A stretch of DNA of 64,000 nt from Flavimaribacter sp039888615. GTDB taxonomy: Bacteria > Pseudomonadota > Alphaproteobacteria > Rhizobiales > Rhizobiaceae. Position numbers and translations under genes: made by a program. The first letter of the stretch is position 1; the number at the start of each line of letters is the position of its first letter. This document shows, piece by piece, positions 16,211-25,320 of this stretch. A model generated the notes under the pieces. The model was not told the DNA's origin. It did not search any database and saw only the letters and a program-made list of their open reading frames with translations. The stretch is from the NCBI GenBank assembly GCA_039888615.1, contig JBDQQS010000004.1; one strand, given 5' to 3'.

Positions 16211-18721
16211 ATGAAAGACAAAGCGCGAGCAGTTGTCATTGGTGGTGGCGTGGTCGGCGTTTCGACTCTGTATCACCTGGCGAAGAAAGGCTGGGACGAC
16301 GTGGTCCTTCTCGAACGGAAGGAATTGACATCGGGGTCAACCTGGCATGCCGCGGGTCTTTTGCCGCTCTTCAACATGAGCTACTCAGTCGGGCAGATCC
16401 ACAAATATTCCGTACGCTTCTATCAGGATCTGGCGAAGGAAACCGGTATGGACACCGGCTTCCGCAAGGTGACGAACGTGCGTCTCGCGCGAACGAAGGA
16501 TCGTCTCGACGAGTATGAATACTATATGGGCGTTGCCGAAACGCTGGGTATCTCAGTCGAACCCATGACGCCGGAAGATATTGCCGCCAAGTGGCCCTAC
16601 GTCAATGTGGACGGGCTTCTGGGCGCGATCGTCCATCCGGAAGACGGCTATATCCAGCCTGCCGATCTGACGCAAGCGCTCGCCAAGGGCGCGCGAGACC
16701 GGGGAGCGACCATCTACCGAAACACTGTCGTCACAGCCATCGAGCAGCAGGATGACGACAATTGGGTCGTGAAGACGGACAAGGGCGATATCGTCTGCGA
16801 ACACGTCGTTTCGTGCACCGGTAACTTCGCACGCAAAACCGGCGCCATGGTTGGGCTGGATGTTCCGGTCATTCCGGTGGAGCATCAGTACATCGTCACC
16901 GAGGCGCATCCGGAGATCAGGAAGTTTCGTTCCGAAGGCGGCGCGGAGCTTTGCGTACTGCGCGAGTCGGATTCTTCCTGGTACATGCGCGAGGAGGCCG
17001 GTGGACTGCTCCTCGGACCGTACGAAAAGGGCGCGCCGTGCTGTTATGTGGACGGTCCGACGGACGATTCCGAGTATGAATTGTTCCAAGAGGATATCGA
17101 GCGGTTGATGCCGCATATCGAAACCGCCATCGAGCGGGTTCCCTATTTTGGCGAAGTCGGAATCAAGAAAGTATATAACGGCGCGATCGCCTACACGCCG
17201 GATGGCTCTCCGATCGTTGGACCGGCGCCGGGCCGCAAGAATTTCTGGCTCAACGAGGGGCATTCCTTTGGCGTAACGGCCGCCGGCGGCGCCGGATGGC
17301 AGCTTGCGGAATGGATCGTCGAAGGCGAACCGACCATCGACATGATGGGCGTCGATCCGCGCCGTTTCGGACCTTACGCCACAGAAGGATATCTGCGCGA
17401 GAAGAACGAGGAAGCCTACGCCAATGTGTTCACGCCGCACTATCCCGACGAAGAGCGCGGCGCCGCGCGGCCGCTGAAGCGGGCGCCCTGCCACGATCGC
17501 ATGAATGAACTGGGCGCGGTTTTCGGGTCTGTCTATGGCTGGGAGCGGCCGAACTGGTTCGCGCCGGAAGGCTACGCCATCAATGTCGATGACATTGACA
17601 AGCCTGACGTGCTCACCAATCACAATCATCCGGAGCCGGACGCCGACGGCAATATCAAGGAAATCTGGTCCTTCCGTCGTTCCAACTACTTCGAGCACAT
17701 CGGCGAGGAAATTCGCAACGTTCATGAAAAAGTCGGCCTTCTGGACATGTCGGCTTTTGCGAAAATGGAAGTCTCGGGACCTGGCGCGCGTGACTGGCTG
17801 GACTCCATTCTCGCCAATTCCATCCCGAAGAAGCGGGGCCGGATCGCGCTTGCGCATCTGCTGACGAAACAAGGCGGCGTGCGTTCCGAATTTACGGTCT
17901 ATGAATGGGCGCCCGGGCGTTTTTACCTGGTGTCCGCCGGCGCCTTCGAGGCGCATGATCATGACTGTCTTCGAAAACTTGCGCCTGCGGATGGATCTGT
18001 GCGTCTGAACGCCATCACCGAGCGGCTTGGCGTGCTGGTGCTGGCTGGGCCCCAGTCCCGGAAAGTCCTGCATAAGGTTACGAGCGCCAGTCTCGAGAAC
18101 CCCGACTTCCCGTGGCTTTCGGGAAAGCAGGTGAACATCGGTCCGGCGACTGCACAGGCTCTCCGGGTCAATTTCGTCGGCGAACTTGGCTGGGAATTGC
18201 ACCACCCGATCGAACAGCAAAACACCATCTTCGACCTGATTATGGAGGCCGGGGCCGAATACGGAATCAAGCCGTTCGGAATTCGCGCCATGACGGCGAT
18301 GGCGATCGAAAAATCCTATCGCCTGATCCCGCGTGAGCTCTCGATCGAATACAATGCCTACGAATCCGGCCTCGATCGCTTCATCAAGCCGAACAAGGGA
18401 GATTTCATCGGCCGCGATGCGGTTGTGCGCAAGCGCGAGAATGGGCTCGACTGGAACTTCGTCACGCTGGAAGTACAGGGCGTCACCGACGCCGACGCTC
18501 GGGGCAATGAGGCGATCTACAAGGACGGCGCTCTTGTTGGTCGTGCGACCCATGGTTCCTACGGTTGGCGGTGCGGAAAATCTCTGGCGCTCGCCATGGT
18601 GCGGCCGGAACAGGCGGAGCCCGGAAATACAGTCAGCATCCGCATTCTTGGTGACATGTATGATGCGGTCGTGGTCGCTGAAAGCCCGTTCGATCCGGAC
18701 AATGAAGCGCTAAGGGCCTGA
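16211..18721 (+). CDS. Dimethylglycine/sarcosine dehydrogenase-like flavoprotein with GcvT domain
   Basis: An 836-residue two-part enzyme. The N-terminal DAO-type FAD domain starts VVIGGGVVGVSTLYHLAKKG, followed by LTSGSTWHAAGLLPLF, where the His corresponds to the covalent FAD attachment site of dimethylglycine dehydrogenase. The C-terminal half (~residue 420 on) is a GcvT/aminomethyltransferase-like tetrahydrofolate domain, with GELGWELHHPIEQQNTIFDL and RSYGWRCGKSLALAMVRPE-like family features. It should oxidatively demethylate an N-methylated glycine and hand the carbon to THF. A GTG two codons earlier is an alternative start. Neighbouring corrinoid methyltransferase and Bmt genes make dimethylglycine the likely substrate; sarcosine is the alternative. 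Confidence 0.88.
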   Translation: MKDKARAVVIGGGVVGVSTLYHLAKKGWDDVVLLERKELTSGSTWHAAGLLPLFNMSYSVGQIHKYSVRFYQDLAKETGMDTGFRKVTNVRLARTKDRLDEYEYYMGVAETLGISVEPMTPEDIAAKWPYVNVDGLLGAIVHPEDGYIQPADLTQALAKGARDRGATIYRNTVVTAIEQQDDDNWVVKTDKGDIVCEHVVSCTGNFARKTGAMVGLDVPVIPVEHQYIVTEAHPEIRKFRSEGGAELCVLRESDSSWYMREEAGGLLLGPYEKGAPCCYVDGPTDDSEYELFQEDIERLMPHIETAIERVPYFGEVGIKKVYNGAIAYTPDGSPIVGPAPGRKNFWLNEGHSFGVTAAGGAGWQLAEWIVEGEPTIDMMGVDPRRFGPYATEGYLREKNEEAYANVFTPHYPDEERGAARPLKRAPCHDRMNELGAVFGSVYGWERPNWFAPEGYAINVDDIDKPDVLTNHNHPEPDADGNIKEIWSFRRSNYFEHIGEEIRNVHEKVGLLDMSAFAKMEVSGPGARDWLDSILANSIPKKRGRIALAHLLTKQGGVRSEFTVYEWAPGRFYLVSAGAFEAHDHDCLRKLAPADGSVRLNAITERLGVLVLAGPQSRKVLHKVTSASLENPDFPWLSGKQVNIGPATAQALRVNFVGELGWELHHPIEQQNTIFDLIMEAGAEYGIKPFGIRAMTAMAIEKSYRLIPRELSIEYNAYESGLDRFIKPNKGDFIGRDAVVRKRENGLDWNFVTLEVQGVTDADARGNEAIYKDGALVGRATHGSYGWRCGKSLALAMVRPEQAEPGNTVSIRILGDMYDAVVVAESPFDPDNEALRA

Positions 18722-18736
18722 CGCTTACGTCAGGCC
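18715..18736. terminator. Hairpin spanning both convergent stop codons
   Basis: GGCCTGACG (18715-18723) pairs perfectly with CGTCAGGCC (18728-18736) around CTTA. The stop codon of the flavoprotein gene (18719-18721) and that of the regulator on the other strand (18730-18732) are both inside the stem. Neither side has a T-run, so this is at most a bidirectional transcript-end stabiliser. Confidence 0.5.
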
Positions 18737-19743
18737 ACGGAGGTCAGCAATTGCTTGCGATCGGCGCGTTCCTGTTGCGGCGAGCGGCCATAGAGTTCGC
18801 GGTAGCATTTTGAGAAATGCGACGCCGAAACAAAACCGCAGGCGACGGCGACCTCGACAACCGGCATCGATGATTGAACCAGCAGGTGGCGAGCGCGATC
18901 GAGCCTGATTTCGAGATAGTAGCGGGCAGGGGAACGCCCCATCTCCTGCCGAAAGAGCCGTTCGATCTGGCGTCGCGACAGTCCTGCGAAATCAGCGATT
19001 TCAAGCAGCGAGAGCGGCTCCGACAGGTTTGCTTCCATGAGTTCGATAATCGAAAGAACCTTCGAGTTCTGAACGCCAAGGCGCGCCCGCAAAGGCAGGC
19101 GCTGTCGGTCGTGGGGGCTGCGCACGCGGTCTGTCAGCGCCTGTTCGCAGACCCTGTTGACGAGATTGTCGTCATGGTCGTCGCCAATCAGGTTCAGCAT
19201 CATGTCCAGAGCGGCGGTTCCGCCCGCACAGGTGTATATATTGTCGTCTACTTCGAACAGGTCGGCATAGACGTCGGCGCGGGGGTATTTTTCGGCAAAG
19301 CCCGGCAAGTCTTCCCAGTGAATCGCGCAGCGTTTTCCGGACAGAAGGCCCGCCGCCGCCAGAATATAGGCGCCTGTGCAAAGTCCGCCGACGGCGATGT
19401 TGCGGTTGTGCACTTCGCGGAGCCAGGCCTGGACTGATTTCTGAGAGAACGATTCGGCATTTATGCCAGAACATACGAAAACCATCGACGGTCGATTCTC
19501 TCCGGTCAAGGAGCGACGTTCGTCTTCCAGGGAAGTGTTGGCCGCCACCTCGACGCCATTTGAAGCGCGTACAGGCCCCGCATCGATGGACGCTACGCGC
19601 CACCGATAGGAGTCGTAACCAAGCATGCGATTGGCGATCCTCAGCGGCTCGATCGCGGTTGCGAACGCAATCATCGAAAAATCGGGTATGACGTAAAACA
19701 CGATGGTGCGTTTTACGGAATTCGCTTCTAGGTGAGTTGCCAT
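18730..19743 (-). CDS. GlxA family transcriptional regulator (DJ-1/PfpI + AraC HTH)
   Basis: About 337 residues. Residues ~10-190 form a DJ-1/PfpI-like domain, with FYVIPDFSMIAFATAIEPLR at the start and GLCTGAYILAAAGLLSGK holding the nucleophile-elbow cysteine. Residues ~230-325 are an AraC-type double HTH with LLEIADFAGLSRRQIERLFR and VACGFVSASHFSKCYRELYG. I chose the ATG at 19743 because GCGAGGG lies 6 bp upstream; a GTG five codons earlier would overlap it. The architecture is that of GlxA/GbdR regulators, several of which control glycine betaine and dimethylglycine catabolism. The gene converges on a dimethylglycine dehydrogenase-like gene, supporting that role. Confidence 0.88.
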   Translation of the reverse strand: MATHLEANSVKRTIVFYVIPDFSMIAFATAIEPLRIANRMLGYDSYRWRVASIDAGPVRASNGVEVAANTSLEDERRSLTGENRPSMVFVCSGINAESFSQKSVQAWLREVHNRNIAVGGLCTGAYILAAAGLLSGKRCAIHWEDLPGFAEKYPRADVYADLFEVDDNIYTCAGGTAALDMMLNLIGDDHDDNLVNRVCEQALTDRVRSPHDRQRLPLRARLGVQNSKVLSIIELMEANLSEPLSLLEIADFAGLSRRQIERLFRQEMGRSPARYYLEIRLDRARHLLVQSSMPVVEVAVACGFVSASHFSKCYRELYGRSPQQERADRKQLLTSVA

Positions 19744-20068
19744 CAACCCTCGCGACACGGTTCGGGCTACGGCCCGTGCAATCCACAGTTCAGGAGGGTG
19801 AGGACCGGCCTATCCGGAATGTCCTGATCCTTTATTTAGGACCGGCGTTCAGGACGCCTCATCTCCCTTTCAAAGCCCGAACATTGTCATAGTCGCAAAT
19901 GGCTGTGAAGTTAAAACTCTTCCAGAGTTCAGGAATTATGCAGCTTTTTCGATGCATTACGCACGATACAATGCGGACCATAACTGCAGAAAACAGGCCG
20001 GCGCGTGAGGGACATGCGCCGGCCTGCATTTCAGGCGGATCCAGGTGGGACGCGACAGGCACGCGGCT
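19744..20068. other. 325-bp intergenic region with regulator promoter and DUF1127-gene end
   Basis: No credible gene. Near the regulator start, AGGACCGGC occurs twice (19801-19809 and 19838-19846) and GTCCT/AGGAC form an inverted pair around TTTATTT, a plausible autoregulatory site. The right part carries the leftward terminator described separately. Confidence 0.45.
19987..20026 (-). terminator. Intrinsic terminator of the DUF1127-like gene
   Basis: CAGGCCGGCGC (19994-20004) pairs perfectly over 11 bp with GCGCCGGCCTG (20016-20026). Read leftward, the hairpin is followed by TTTTCTG. It lies 43 bp after the stop codon of the small leftward gene, the expected place. Confidence 0.75.
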
Positions 20069-20332
20069 TTATCGCCGCCGCCGCGCCATCTGGTTTTCAA
20101 AACGCTCGGGCCAGCCAATATCCCGCTGGAGTTCGGGACTTAGTTCCGAAACCGCCTTCACGGTGTCACGCCTCAACCGGGCTTCTTCGCGCTTTTGGCC
20201 GAATTTGTTGTAGGCGTCGACAAGAAAATTTACGCCGCTGAAAATCAGATCGGACAGCAGGCGTCCCTGACCAACTTCGATGAAGACGTCGGCAAAGGGT
20301 GAATTCGAATTATAGTATCTGTTGCTCATCAT
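20069..20332 (-). CDS. Small DUF1127-like protein
   Basis: An 87-residue basic protein. Its C-terminal half, LRRDTVKAVSELSPELQRDI followed by GWPERFENQMARRRR, has the xLSxxLxxDIGxP pattern of DUF1127 (YjiS-like) proteins, an Arg-rich family that in alphaproteobacteria affects RNA turnover and carbon or phosphate metabolism. The N-terminal half is not part of that domain. Two consecutive ATGs (20332 and 20329) follow a GGAA ribosome site. It is transcribed divergently from the LysR gene, with its own terminator downstream. Confidence 0.65.
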   Translation of the reverse strand: MMSNRYYNSNSPFADVFIEVGQGRLLSDLIFSGVNFLVDAYNKFGQKREEARLRRDTVKAVSELSPELQRDIGWPERFENQMARRRR

Positions 20333-20499
20333 AAGGTTCCTTCACTGTTTGCTCCGATCCGCAGGACCGGTGGTTTCAGGAAGGTCGCGACCTTTGATAT
20401 TGACTATGGTGGGTATCTTTGGTTCAATCAAACGAATTAGAATTAAGACTTGGATCAGAAAAATTGAACACTAGACTGAACGCTCCTCTGAACAAGCCA

Positions 20500-21420
20500 A
20501 TGCCTCTGCTTGAACTCGACGTGCTGCGCACCTTCGTGGCCATTGCAGATACGGGCAGTTTCTCCACTGCGGCGTCTATCGTATTCCGCACGCCATCCGC
20601 GGTGTCGATGCAGATAAAGAAACTTGAAGAGACGCTTGGCCGTCCGATGTTTTTCCGTGATGCGCGCTCCGTCAGCCTGACGACGGACGGAACCATGCTG
20701 CTCAGCTATGCGCGTCGCCTGCTCGCGTTGAACAGGGAGGCTATTTCCCAATTCATCACGCCAGAGATTTCTGGCGTCGTGCGTTTCGGGTCGCCAGACG
20801 ACGTCGGCGAACGCATCTTGCCAAGTGTCCTGAAACGGTTCGCCAAGACCCATCCTTCAATCGCGGTGGACGTGATCATCGACCAGAGTGCGAACCTGGT
20901 CAAACGCTTTGAGGAGAAGCGTCTCGACATCACGCTACTGACTTGCCAGAAGGACAAGACACCCCCGGGTTCCGAGATTGTTAGAACGGAACAACTCGTC
21001 TGGGCGGGCGCGAAGGGAGGCACGGCTCACCTGCAATGTCCGCTTCCGGTGTCGCTGTGGGAAGAAGGCTGCGCCTGGAGGGCTGGCGCAGTCGAGGGCC
21101 TACAGGCCATCCGGCGTGATTTTCGGGTCGCCTATATGAGCGCCCACACCGCCGGGCAACGTGCGGCGATTCTTTCCGATCTTGCAATCGCGCCTCTGCC
21201 GAAGTCTTTCGTGGGCGATGACATGGTGATCCTTGGTGAAGAGGACGGATTACCGCCAATCGGCGATTACAGGCTGGCGATGATGGTTGGCGCGGAAGTC
21301 GATCCACCGGTGTGCGCCGTCGCGGAACATATTCGCGCGACTTTCGAGATGCAGGCAGAAACCGGTTACTTTACGGAATCAGCGTTCGCGCCCGATGCGA
21401 GTGCGGCGTCTGCGGCCTGA
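20500..21420 (+). CDS. LysR family transcriptional regulator
   Basis: About 306 residues from the ATG at 20500; a TTG at 20419 would add 27 residues before the usual LysR start. The N-terminal winged helix reads LELDVLRTFVAIADTGSFST then AASIVFRTPSAVSMQIKKLE, followed by LGRPMFFRDARSVSLTTDG. The effector domain (~residues 90-290) is a periplasmic-binding-protein fold. It diverges from the DUF1127-like gene and converges on the corrinoid activator gene, overlapping its 3' end by 42 bp. Its target and ligand cannot be read from sequence. Confidence 0.88.
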   Translation: MPLLELDVLRTFVAIADTGSFSTAASIVFRTPSAVSMQIKKLEETLGRPMFFRDARSVSLTTDGTMLLSYARRLLALNREAISQFITPEISGVVRFGSPDDVGERILPSVLKRFAKTHPSIAVDVIIDQSANLVKRFEEKRLDITLLTCQKDKTPPGSEIVRTEQLVWAGAKGGTAHLQCPLPVSLWEEGCAWRAGAVEGLQAIRRDFRVAYMSAHTAGQRAAILSDLAIAPLPKSFVGDDMVILGEEDGLPPIGDYRLAMMVGAEVDPPVCAVAEHIRATFEMQAETGYFTESAFAPDASAASAA

Positions 21421-23427
21421 TCCGGCGCTGGCGTTCGTCGACGCGCCGCGTTCGGGAAGCCGGATGCGGTCGCCAAGTTTGACGAATGGATCCAGCTTGT
21501 TGGGCAGCGCCATGGCGTGCACGAAATGGTCCTGGAACCTCGGTTCCAGAGCAGTCTCGATCTTCTCGATCTTGCGAACCGTCTGCTCGATTTCGCGACG
21601 ATAGTCGCGATTGAGCAAAGCCATTCGAGCGCCGGTGCCCGCCGCATTTCCGACGGCTGCGACCCGATCGAGATCGCAATCGGGAATGAGCCCCAGGATC
21701 ATCGCGTGCTTCGGGTCGATCAGCGATCCGAAAGCGCCTGCAAGCCTGATGCCGTCCACATGGTCTGTCCCTTGTTTTTCCATCAGCAGTTTGATCCCGG
21801 CGTAAAGGGCTGCTTTGGCAAGTTGAATTGCGCGAATGTCGTTCTGGGTGATCGCCAGCCTGGTGTCACCGTCCCATAGGACATAGGACCAGGTGCGGCC
21901 GTTCTGAACGATGAGCCGCGAGCGCTCGGCGAGGGAGCCGTCGACAACGCCGTCTTCCGAGATGATTCCGGCCAGAAACATCTCGGCAACGACTTCCATG
22001 ATCCCCGAGCCGCAAACGCCCGTGATCTTCGTTTCCTTTGCGCGCTCGGCGAATTCCGGTTCGTCCGACCAGTGGTCGATGCCGATGACCCGGACGCGCG
22101 GCTCCAGTGTGTCAGGGTCGATGCGCACTCTTTCAATTGCGCCAGGCGCGGCGCGCTGACCGCATGAAATCTCTGCGCCTTCAAACGCCGGCCCGGTCGG
22201 CGAGGACGCCGCGACGACCCGGTTGCGATTGCCGAGAACAATTTCCGCATTGGTTCCGACATCTACGAGCAGCATCATTTCGTCTTGCCGGTGCGGTCCT
22301 TCGCACAAGGTGGCGGCGGCAGCGTCCGCGCCGACGTGGCCGGCGATGCACGGCAGCAGATAGACGCGCGATCCGGTGTTGAGGCCGAGATCGAGGTCGT
22401 CTGCGCGGCAGTGAATAGCGCCCGAAACCGCCAGGGCGAATGGCGCGCCGCCGAGTTCCGTCGGATCGATGCCCAGAAACAGGTGGTGCATGATCGGATT
22501 TCCGACGAACACTGCATCGAAGATATCCATGCGGTCTATGCCTGCTTCAGCGGCCACTTTGTCGATCAGCCTGACGATAGCCTCGCGGACGGCTCGCGTC
22601 ATCGCTTCGCGACCGTCCGGATTCATCATCACATAGGAGACGCGGCTCATCAGGTCTTCGCCAAAACGAATCTGAGGATTGGAAGCGCCGGAGGATGCGA
22701 TGACCGCGCCGGACAGCAGCGATGTCAGGTGCATGGCGATTGTGGTCGAGCCGATATCACATGCAATGCCGTAGGCTTCGTTTTTTAGTCCCGGATAGAG
22801 GGCAATCAGGCTGGGGCGAGACGTTTCCAAATCCCGATGAATAACCGCCGTCACAGCCCATTTTCCGGCTCGCAGTATCGACTGGACTTTCGGCAGGATG
22901 TGGTGGTCGACAAGGATATCGGCGAAGCCCCAATCCTCTTCCAACGCTTGGACCAGCCTGTCGAGATCCCCCAGCGGCTTGTGCATGTCCGGTTCATCCA
23001 CCTCGACATAGCACATCTGTATTGCCGGATTGCGTTCGATGACGCGCCTGTCGGCATCCTTTCGGACCACCTGCGCCTGGGCCAGCCCTTCCTGAGGCAC
23101 ATCTATGACCAGATCGCCCTCTATAAGCGCGGAACACGACAGCCGTCTTCCGGGCTTCAGATCGCGTTTGCTGGCGTAGGTTCGTTCCTTGGCTGAAAAT
23201 GCGGAAATATGGTCGGCGCTCGAGGTGACGCCATGCTTGGCGAAGCGGCCTTCCTGCACGTCGATCTGGCAGCGGCCACAGATGCCGCGCCCACCGCACA
23301 CGCTTTCCACATAGACCCCGAGTTCGCGGGCCGCCTCCAGCAGGTTTGTTCCTACGGGAAAGCGACCGCGCTTGCCGGAAGGCATAAACAGGACCAGGGG
23401 GTGCTTTGCGTCGGTATTCTGGTCCAT
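21379..23427 (-). CDS. RACo-like corrinoid activation protein (2Fe-2S + ASKHA, DUF4445)
   Basis: A 682-residue protein. The N-terminal ferredoxin domain has CGGRGICGRC and a further Cys in RLSCSALIEG, the plant-type [2Fe-2S] set. From ~residue 200 an ASKHA ATPase fold follows, with GIACDIGSTTIAMHLTSLLS, LLVDVGTNAEIVLGNRNRV and SPTGPAFEGAEISCGQRAAP. RACo proteins use ATP to reduce adventitiously oxidised Co(II) corrinoid proteins back to Co(I). The C-terminus is basic (GSGRRRRTRIGRER) and is encoded where the gene overlaps the LysR gene tail-to-tail. It lies 20 bp after the methyltransferase gene, at the end of the leftward corrinoid operon. Confidence 0.9.
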   Translation of the reverse strand: MDQNTDAKHPLVLFMPSGKRGRFPVGTNLLEAARELGVYVESVCGGRGICGRCQIDVQEGRFAKHGVTSSADHISAFSAKERTYASKRDLKPGRRLSCSALIEGDLVIDVPQEGLAQAQVVRKDADRRVIERNPAIQMCYVEVDEPDMHKPLGDLDRLVQALEEDWGFADILVDHHILPKVQSILRAGKWAVTAVIHRDLETSRPSLIALYPGLKNEAYGIACDIGSTTIAMHLTSLLSGAVIASSGASNPQIRFGEDLMSRVSYVMMNPDGREAMTRAVREAIVRLIDKVAAEAGIDRMDIFDAVFVGNPIMHHLFLGIDPTELGGAPFALAVSGAIHCRADDLDLGLNTGSRVYLLPCIAGHVGADAAAATLCEGPHRQDEMMLLVDVGTNAEIVLGNRNRVVAASSPTGPAFEGAEISCGQRAAPGAIERVRIDPDTLEPRVRVIGIDHWSDEPEFAERAKETKITGVCGSGIMEVVAEMFLAGIISEDGVVDGSLAERSRLIVQNGRTWSYVLWDGDTRLAITQNDIRAIQLAKAALYAGIKLLMEKQGTDHVDGIRLAGAFGSLIDPKHAMILGLIPDCDLDRVAAVGNAAGTGARMALLNRDYRREIEQTVRKIEKIETALEPRFQDHFVHAMALPNKLDPFVKLGDRIRLPERGASTNASAGSGRRRRTRIGRER

Positions 23428-23447
23428 GCGAAAGGCGTCCTTGTTTG

Positions 23448-24404
23448 TCAGGCGCGCGCGCGCCGTCCTCCACGGCGCCGGCCTCCGGACGCAGCCTGCG
23501 CGGAAGTCTCGCCGCCTGCGGCGGACGGGTCAATGGCGGAAAGCGCTGGCTTCTCGCGATAGGTCCGGATCCAGAACTGGCAGTTGGGGTCGGTTGAATT
23601 CAGTACATTGGCGCCGTGAACCATCTCCATCTCCTGGGGACGGCATGGATTCATGATCGCCGATGTCATGCCCGAAGCGATGACCATCGGAATGAAGGCG
23701 GCGTTGATTGCGTGCCTGTGCGGCAGGCCGAAGGAAATATTGGACAGGCCGCATGTCGTGTTGACGCCAAGTTCCTCGCGCAGGCGACGCACAAGCCGAA
23801 ACACTTGCTGGCCCGCTGTTCCCATCGCGCCGATTGGCATGACAAGGGGATCGACCACGATGTCTTCGGGCTTGATGCCGTAATCGGCCGCGCGTTCGAC
23901 GATCTTTTTGGCGACAGCGAAGCGGACGTCAGGGTCCTCGGAAATACCGGTCTCGTCATTGGATATGGCGACGACCGGCACATCGTATTTCTTCGCAAGC
24001 GGCAGGATTGCTTCGAGCTTTTCTTCTTCACCTGTCACCGAGTTGATGAGCGGACGGCCCTTGGCGACTTCAAGGCCGGCCTTGATAGCCGCCGTTACGG
24101 AGGAGTCGATCGACAAGGGCACGTCGACAAGGTTCTGGACGATCTCCAGTGTCTGCACCATCAGGGCGGGCTCAGTTGCATTGGGATCCACCGCCGTCAC
24201 GCCGGCGTTGACATCCAGCATTGTTGCGCCTGCCGCAACCTGGGCCAGCGCATCGGCTTTAACGGTTTCGAAATTGCCTTCAATCATCTCGGCGGCCAGC
24301 TTCTTGCGGCCTGTCGGATTGATGCGTTCGCCAATAACGCAGAACGGCTGGTCGAAACCAATAATGATTTCCTTTGTTGCGGAAGCAACGATTGTGCGTG
24401 CCAT
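23448..24404 (-). CDS. Methyl-THF:corrinoid protein methyltransferase (DHPS-like, MtvA/AcsE type)
   Basis: A 318-residue TIM-barrel protein of the pterin-binding family. It opens IIIGFDQPFCVIGERINPTG and contains ATMLDVNAGVTAVDPNATEP, PLSIDSSVTAAIKAGLEVAK and NSVTGEEEKLEAILPLAKKY, the methyltetrahydrofolate:corrinoid methyltransferase pattern rather than folate-biosynthetic FolP. It would move the methyl from the corrinoid protein to THF. The ATG at 24404 follows GAGGATTG. The last 12 residues are GGRRRGGRRARA, an Arg/Gly tail beyond the barrel. Co-operonic with the MetF-like reductase (10-bp gap) and the corrinoid activator. Confidence 0.88.
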   Translation of the reverse strand: MARTIVASATKEIIIGFDQPFCVIGERINPTGRKKLAAEMIEGNFETVKADALAQVAAGATMLDVNAGVTAVDPNATEPALMVQTLEIVQNLVDVPLSIDSSVTAAIKAGLEVAKGRPLINSVTGEEEKLEAILPLAKKYDVPVVAISNDETGISEDPDVRFAVAKKIVERAADYGIKPEDIVVDPLVMPIGAMGTAGQQVFRLVRRLREELGVNTTCGLSNISFGLPHRHAINAAFIPMVIASGMTSAIMNPCRPQEMEMVHGANVLNSTDPNCQFWIRTYREKPALSAIDPSAAGGETSAQAASGGRRRGGRRARA

Positions 24405-24414
24405 GGGGCAATCC

Positions 24415-25320
24415 TCAATTCTGGAGGGAAGACAAGGAGAGATCAGCCGAGATCCGGGTTTGCCAGCTTCCGCGCTCAACCAGCCATTCGGACGTCTTTT
24501 TCAAACCCCCGAAAGCGAAAACGTGGATCTGGCGGATCGGAGTGGATGCGCCGCTCAGGACGTGATCTTCGATTGGGTCGACAACGGTCTCGGGCGAATG
24601 TGATGTCGCAAGCGCTGTCAGCGACATGGCGTTCTTTTTCAGAAAGCCGATGGAATTGCCGACACCGCACATGGCCGCGTATTTGATCAATGTCGTGATC
24701 TTCGCGGGACCGGCCACGCCCAGATGCACGGGAAGATCAATTCCGTTTGCATTCAGGCCATTGGCCCAGGCGATGAATTTTGCCGCGTCGAAACCGAATT
24801 GCGTCACGATCCGCATCGAAGCATCCGAACGCTCCGCAAAGGACTTTTTCAGGCGCAGCGCCTGCAGAGCGACTTCTTCGGTGAAATCCGGGCTGCCTTC
24901 AGGGTGACCCGCGACGCCGATCCTGTCGACGCCGTATTTGTCGAAAAAGCCGGTTTCAAGAACTTCCATGGTGGAGGAAAAGTCGCCGGCCTGCCTCTCA
25001 AGGCCGCCGCCAATCACAAGCACGTTCTTCACGCCTGCTTCCTCGGCCATCTTCCGTATGCGTGTTTCCAACGCTGCCCGAGTTGTGAGGCGGCGGGACG
25101 CGAAATGCGGAACCGGATCGTAGCCGAGATCGCGGACCCGTTTGGCGGCTCTGACCAGCGTTTCATTGGAATCCGTTCCAATGTCGGTGATGTAAACCCA
25201 GGCGCCTTCCGGGAACAGGCCTGGCAGATCCGCTGATTCGATCGCCTGCTTGGGGGCGACCTCGATTGAGGCTGCGATCCGGGCTGGTCGCGCCGGTTTC
25301 ATATTAATGACCTTTGTCAT
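24415..25320 (-). CDS. Methylenetetrahydrofolate reductase-like protein
   Basis: A 301-residue MetF-like TIM-barrel flavoprotein. Visible segments are FPEGAWVYITDIGTDSNETL, DPVPHFASRRLTTRAALETR, VLVIGGGLERQAGDFSSTME, RIGVAGHPEGSPDF and IVTQFGFDAAKFIAWANGL, in the order expected for MTHFR. In this cluster it most likely runs as a methyl-THF oxidase, taking methyl groups delivered by the corrinoid route to methylene-THF. It is divergent from housekeeping MetF and lacks its usual N-terminus. The ATG overlaps the stop codon of the preceding small gene (ATGA), so the two are translationally coupled. Confidence 0.8.
   Translation of the reverse strand: MTKVINMKPARPARIAASIEVAPKQAIESADLPGLFPEGAWVYITDIGTDSNETLVRAAKRVRDLGYDPVPHFASRRLTTRAALETRIRKMAEEAGVKNVLVIGGGLERQAGDFSSTMEVLETGFFDKYGVDRIGVAGHPEGSPDFTEEVALQALRLKKSFAERSDASMRIVTQFGFDAAKFIAWANGLNANGIDLPVHLGVAGPAKITTLIKYAAMCGVGNSIGFLKKNAMSLTALATSHSPETVVDPIEDHVLSGASTPIRQIHVFAFGGLKKTSEWLVERGSWQTRISADLSLSSLQN

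Noticed and set aside
16553..18553. 666-codon antisense frame opposite the dimethylglycine dehydrogenase-like gene
   Set aside because: No ribosome site and no recognisable domain. The sense strand has clear FAD and GcvT motifs throughout.
23448..24404. Folate-biosynthetic dihydropteroate synthase (FolP)
   Set aside because: Motifs such as GERINPTG and the operon with a MetF-like enzyme, RACo and the corrinoid protein point to a methyl-THF:corrinoid methyltransferase.
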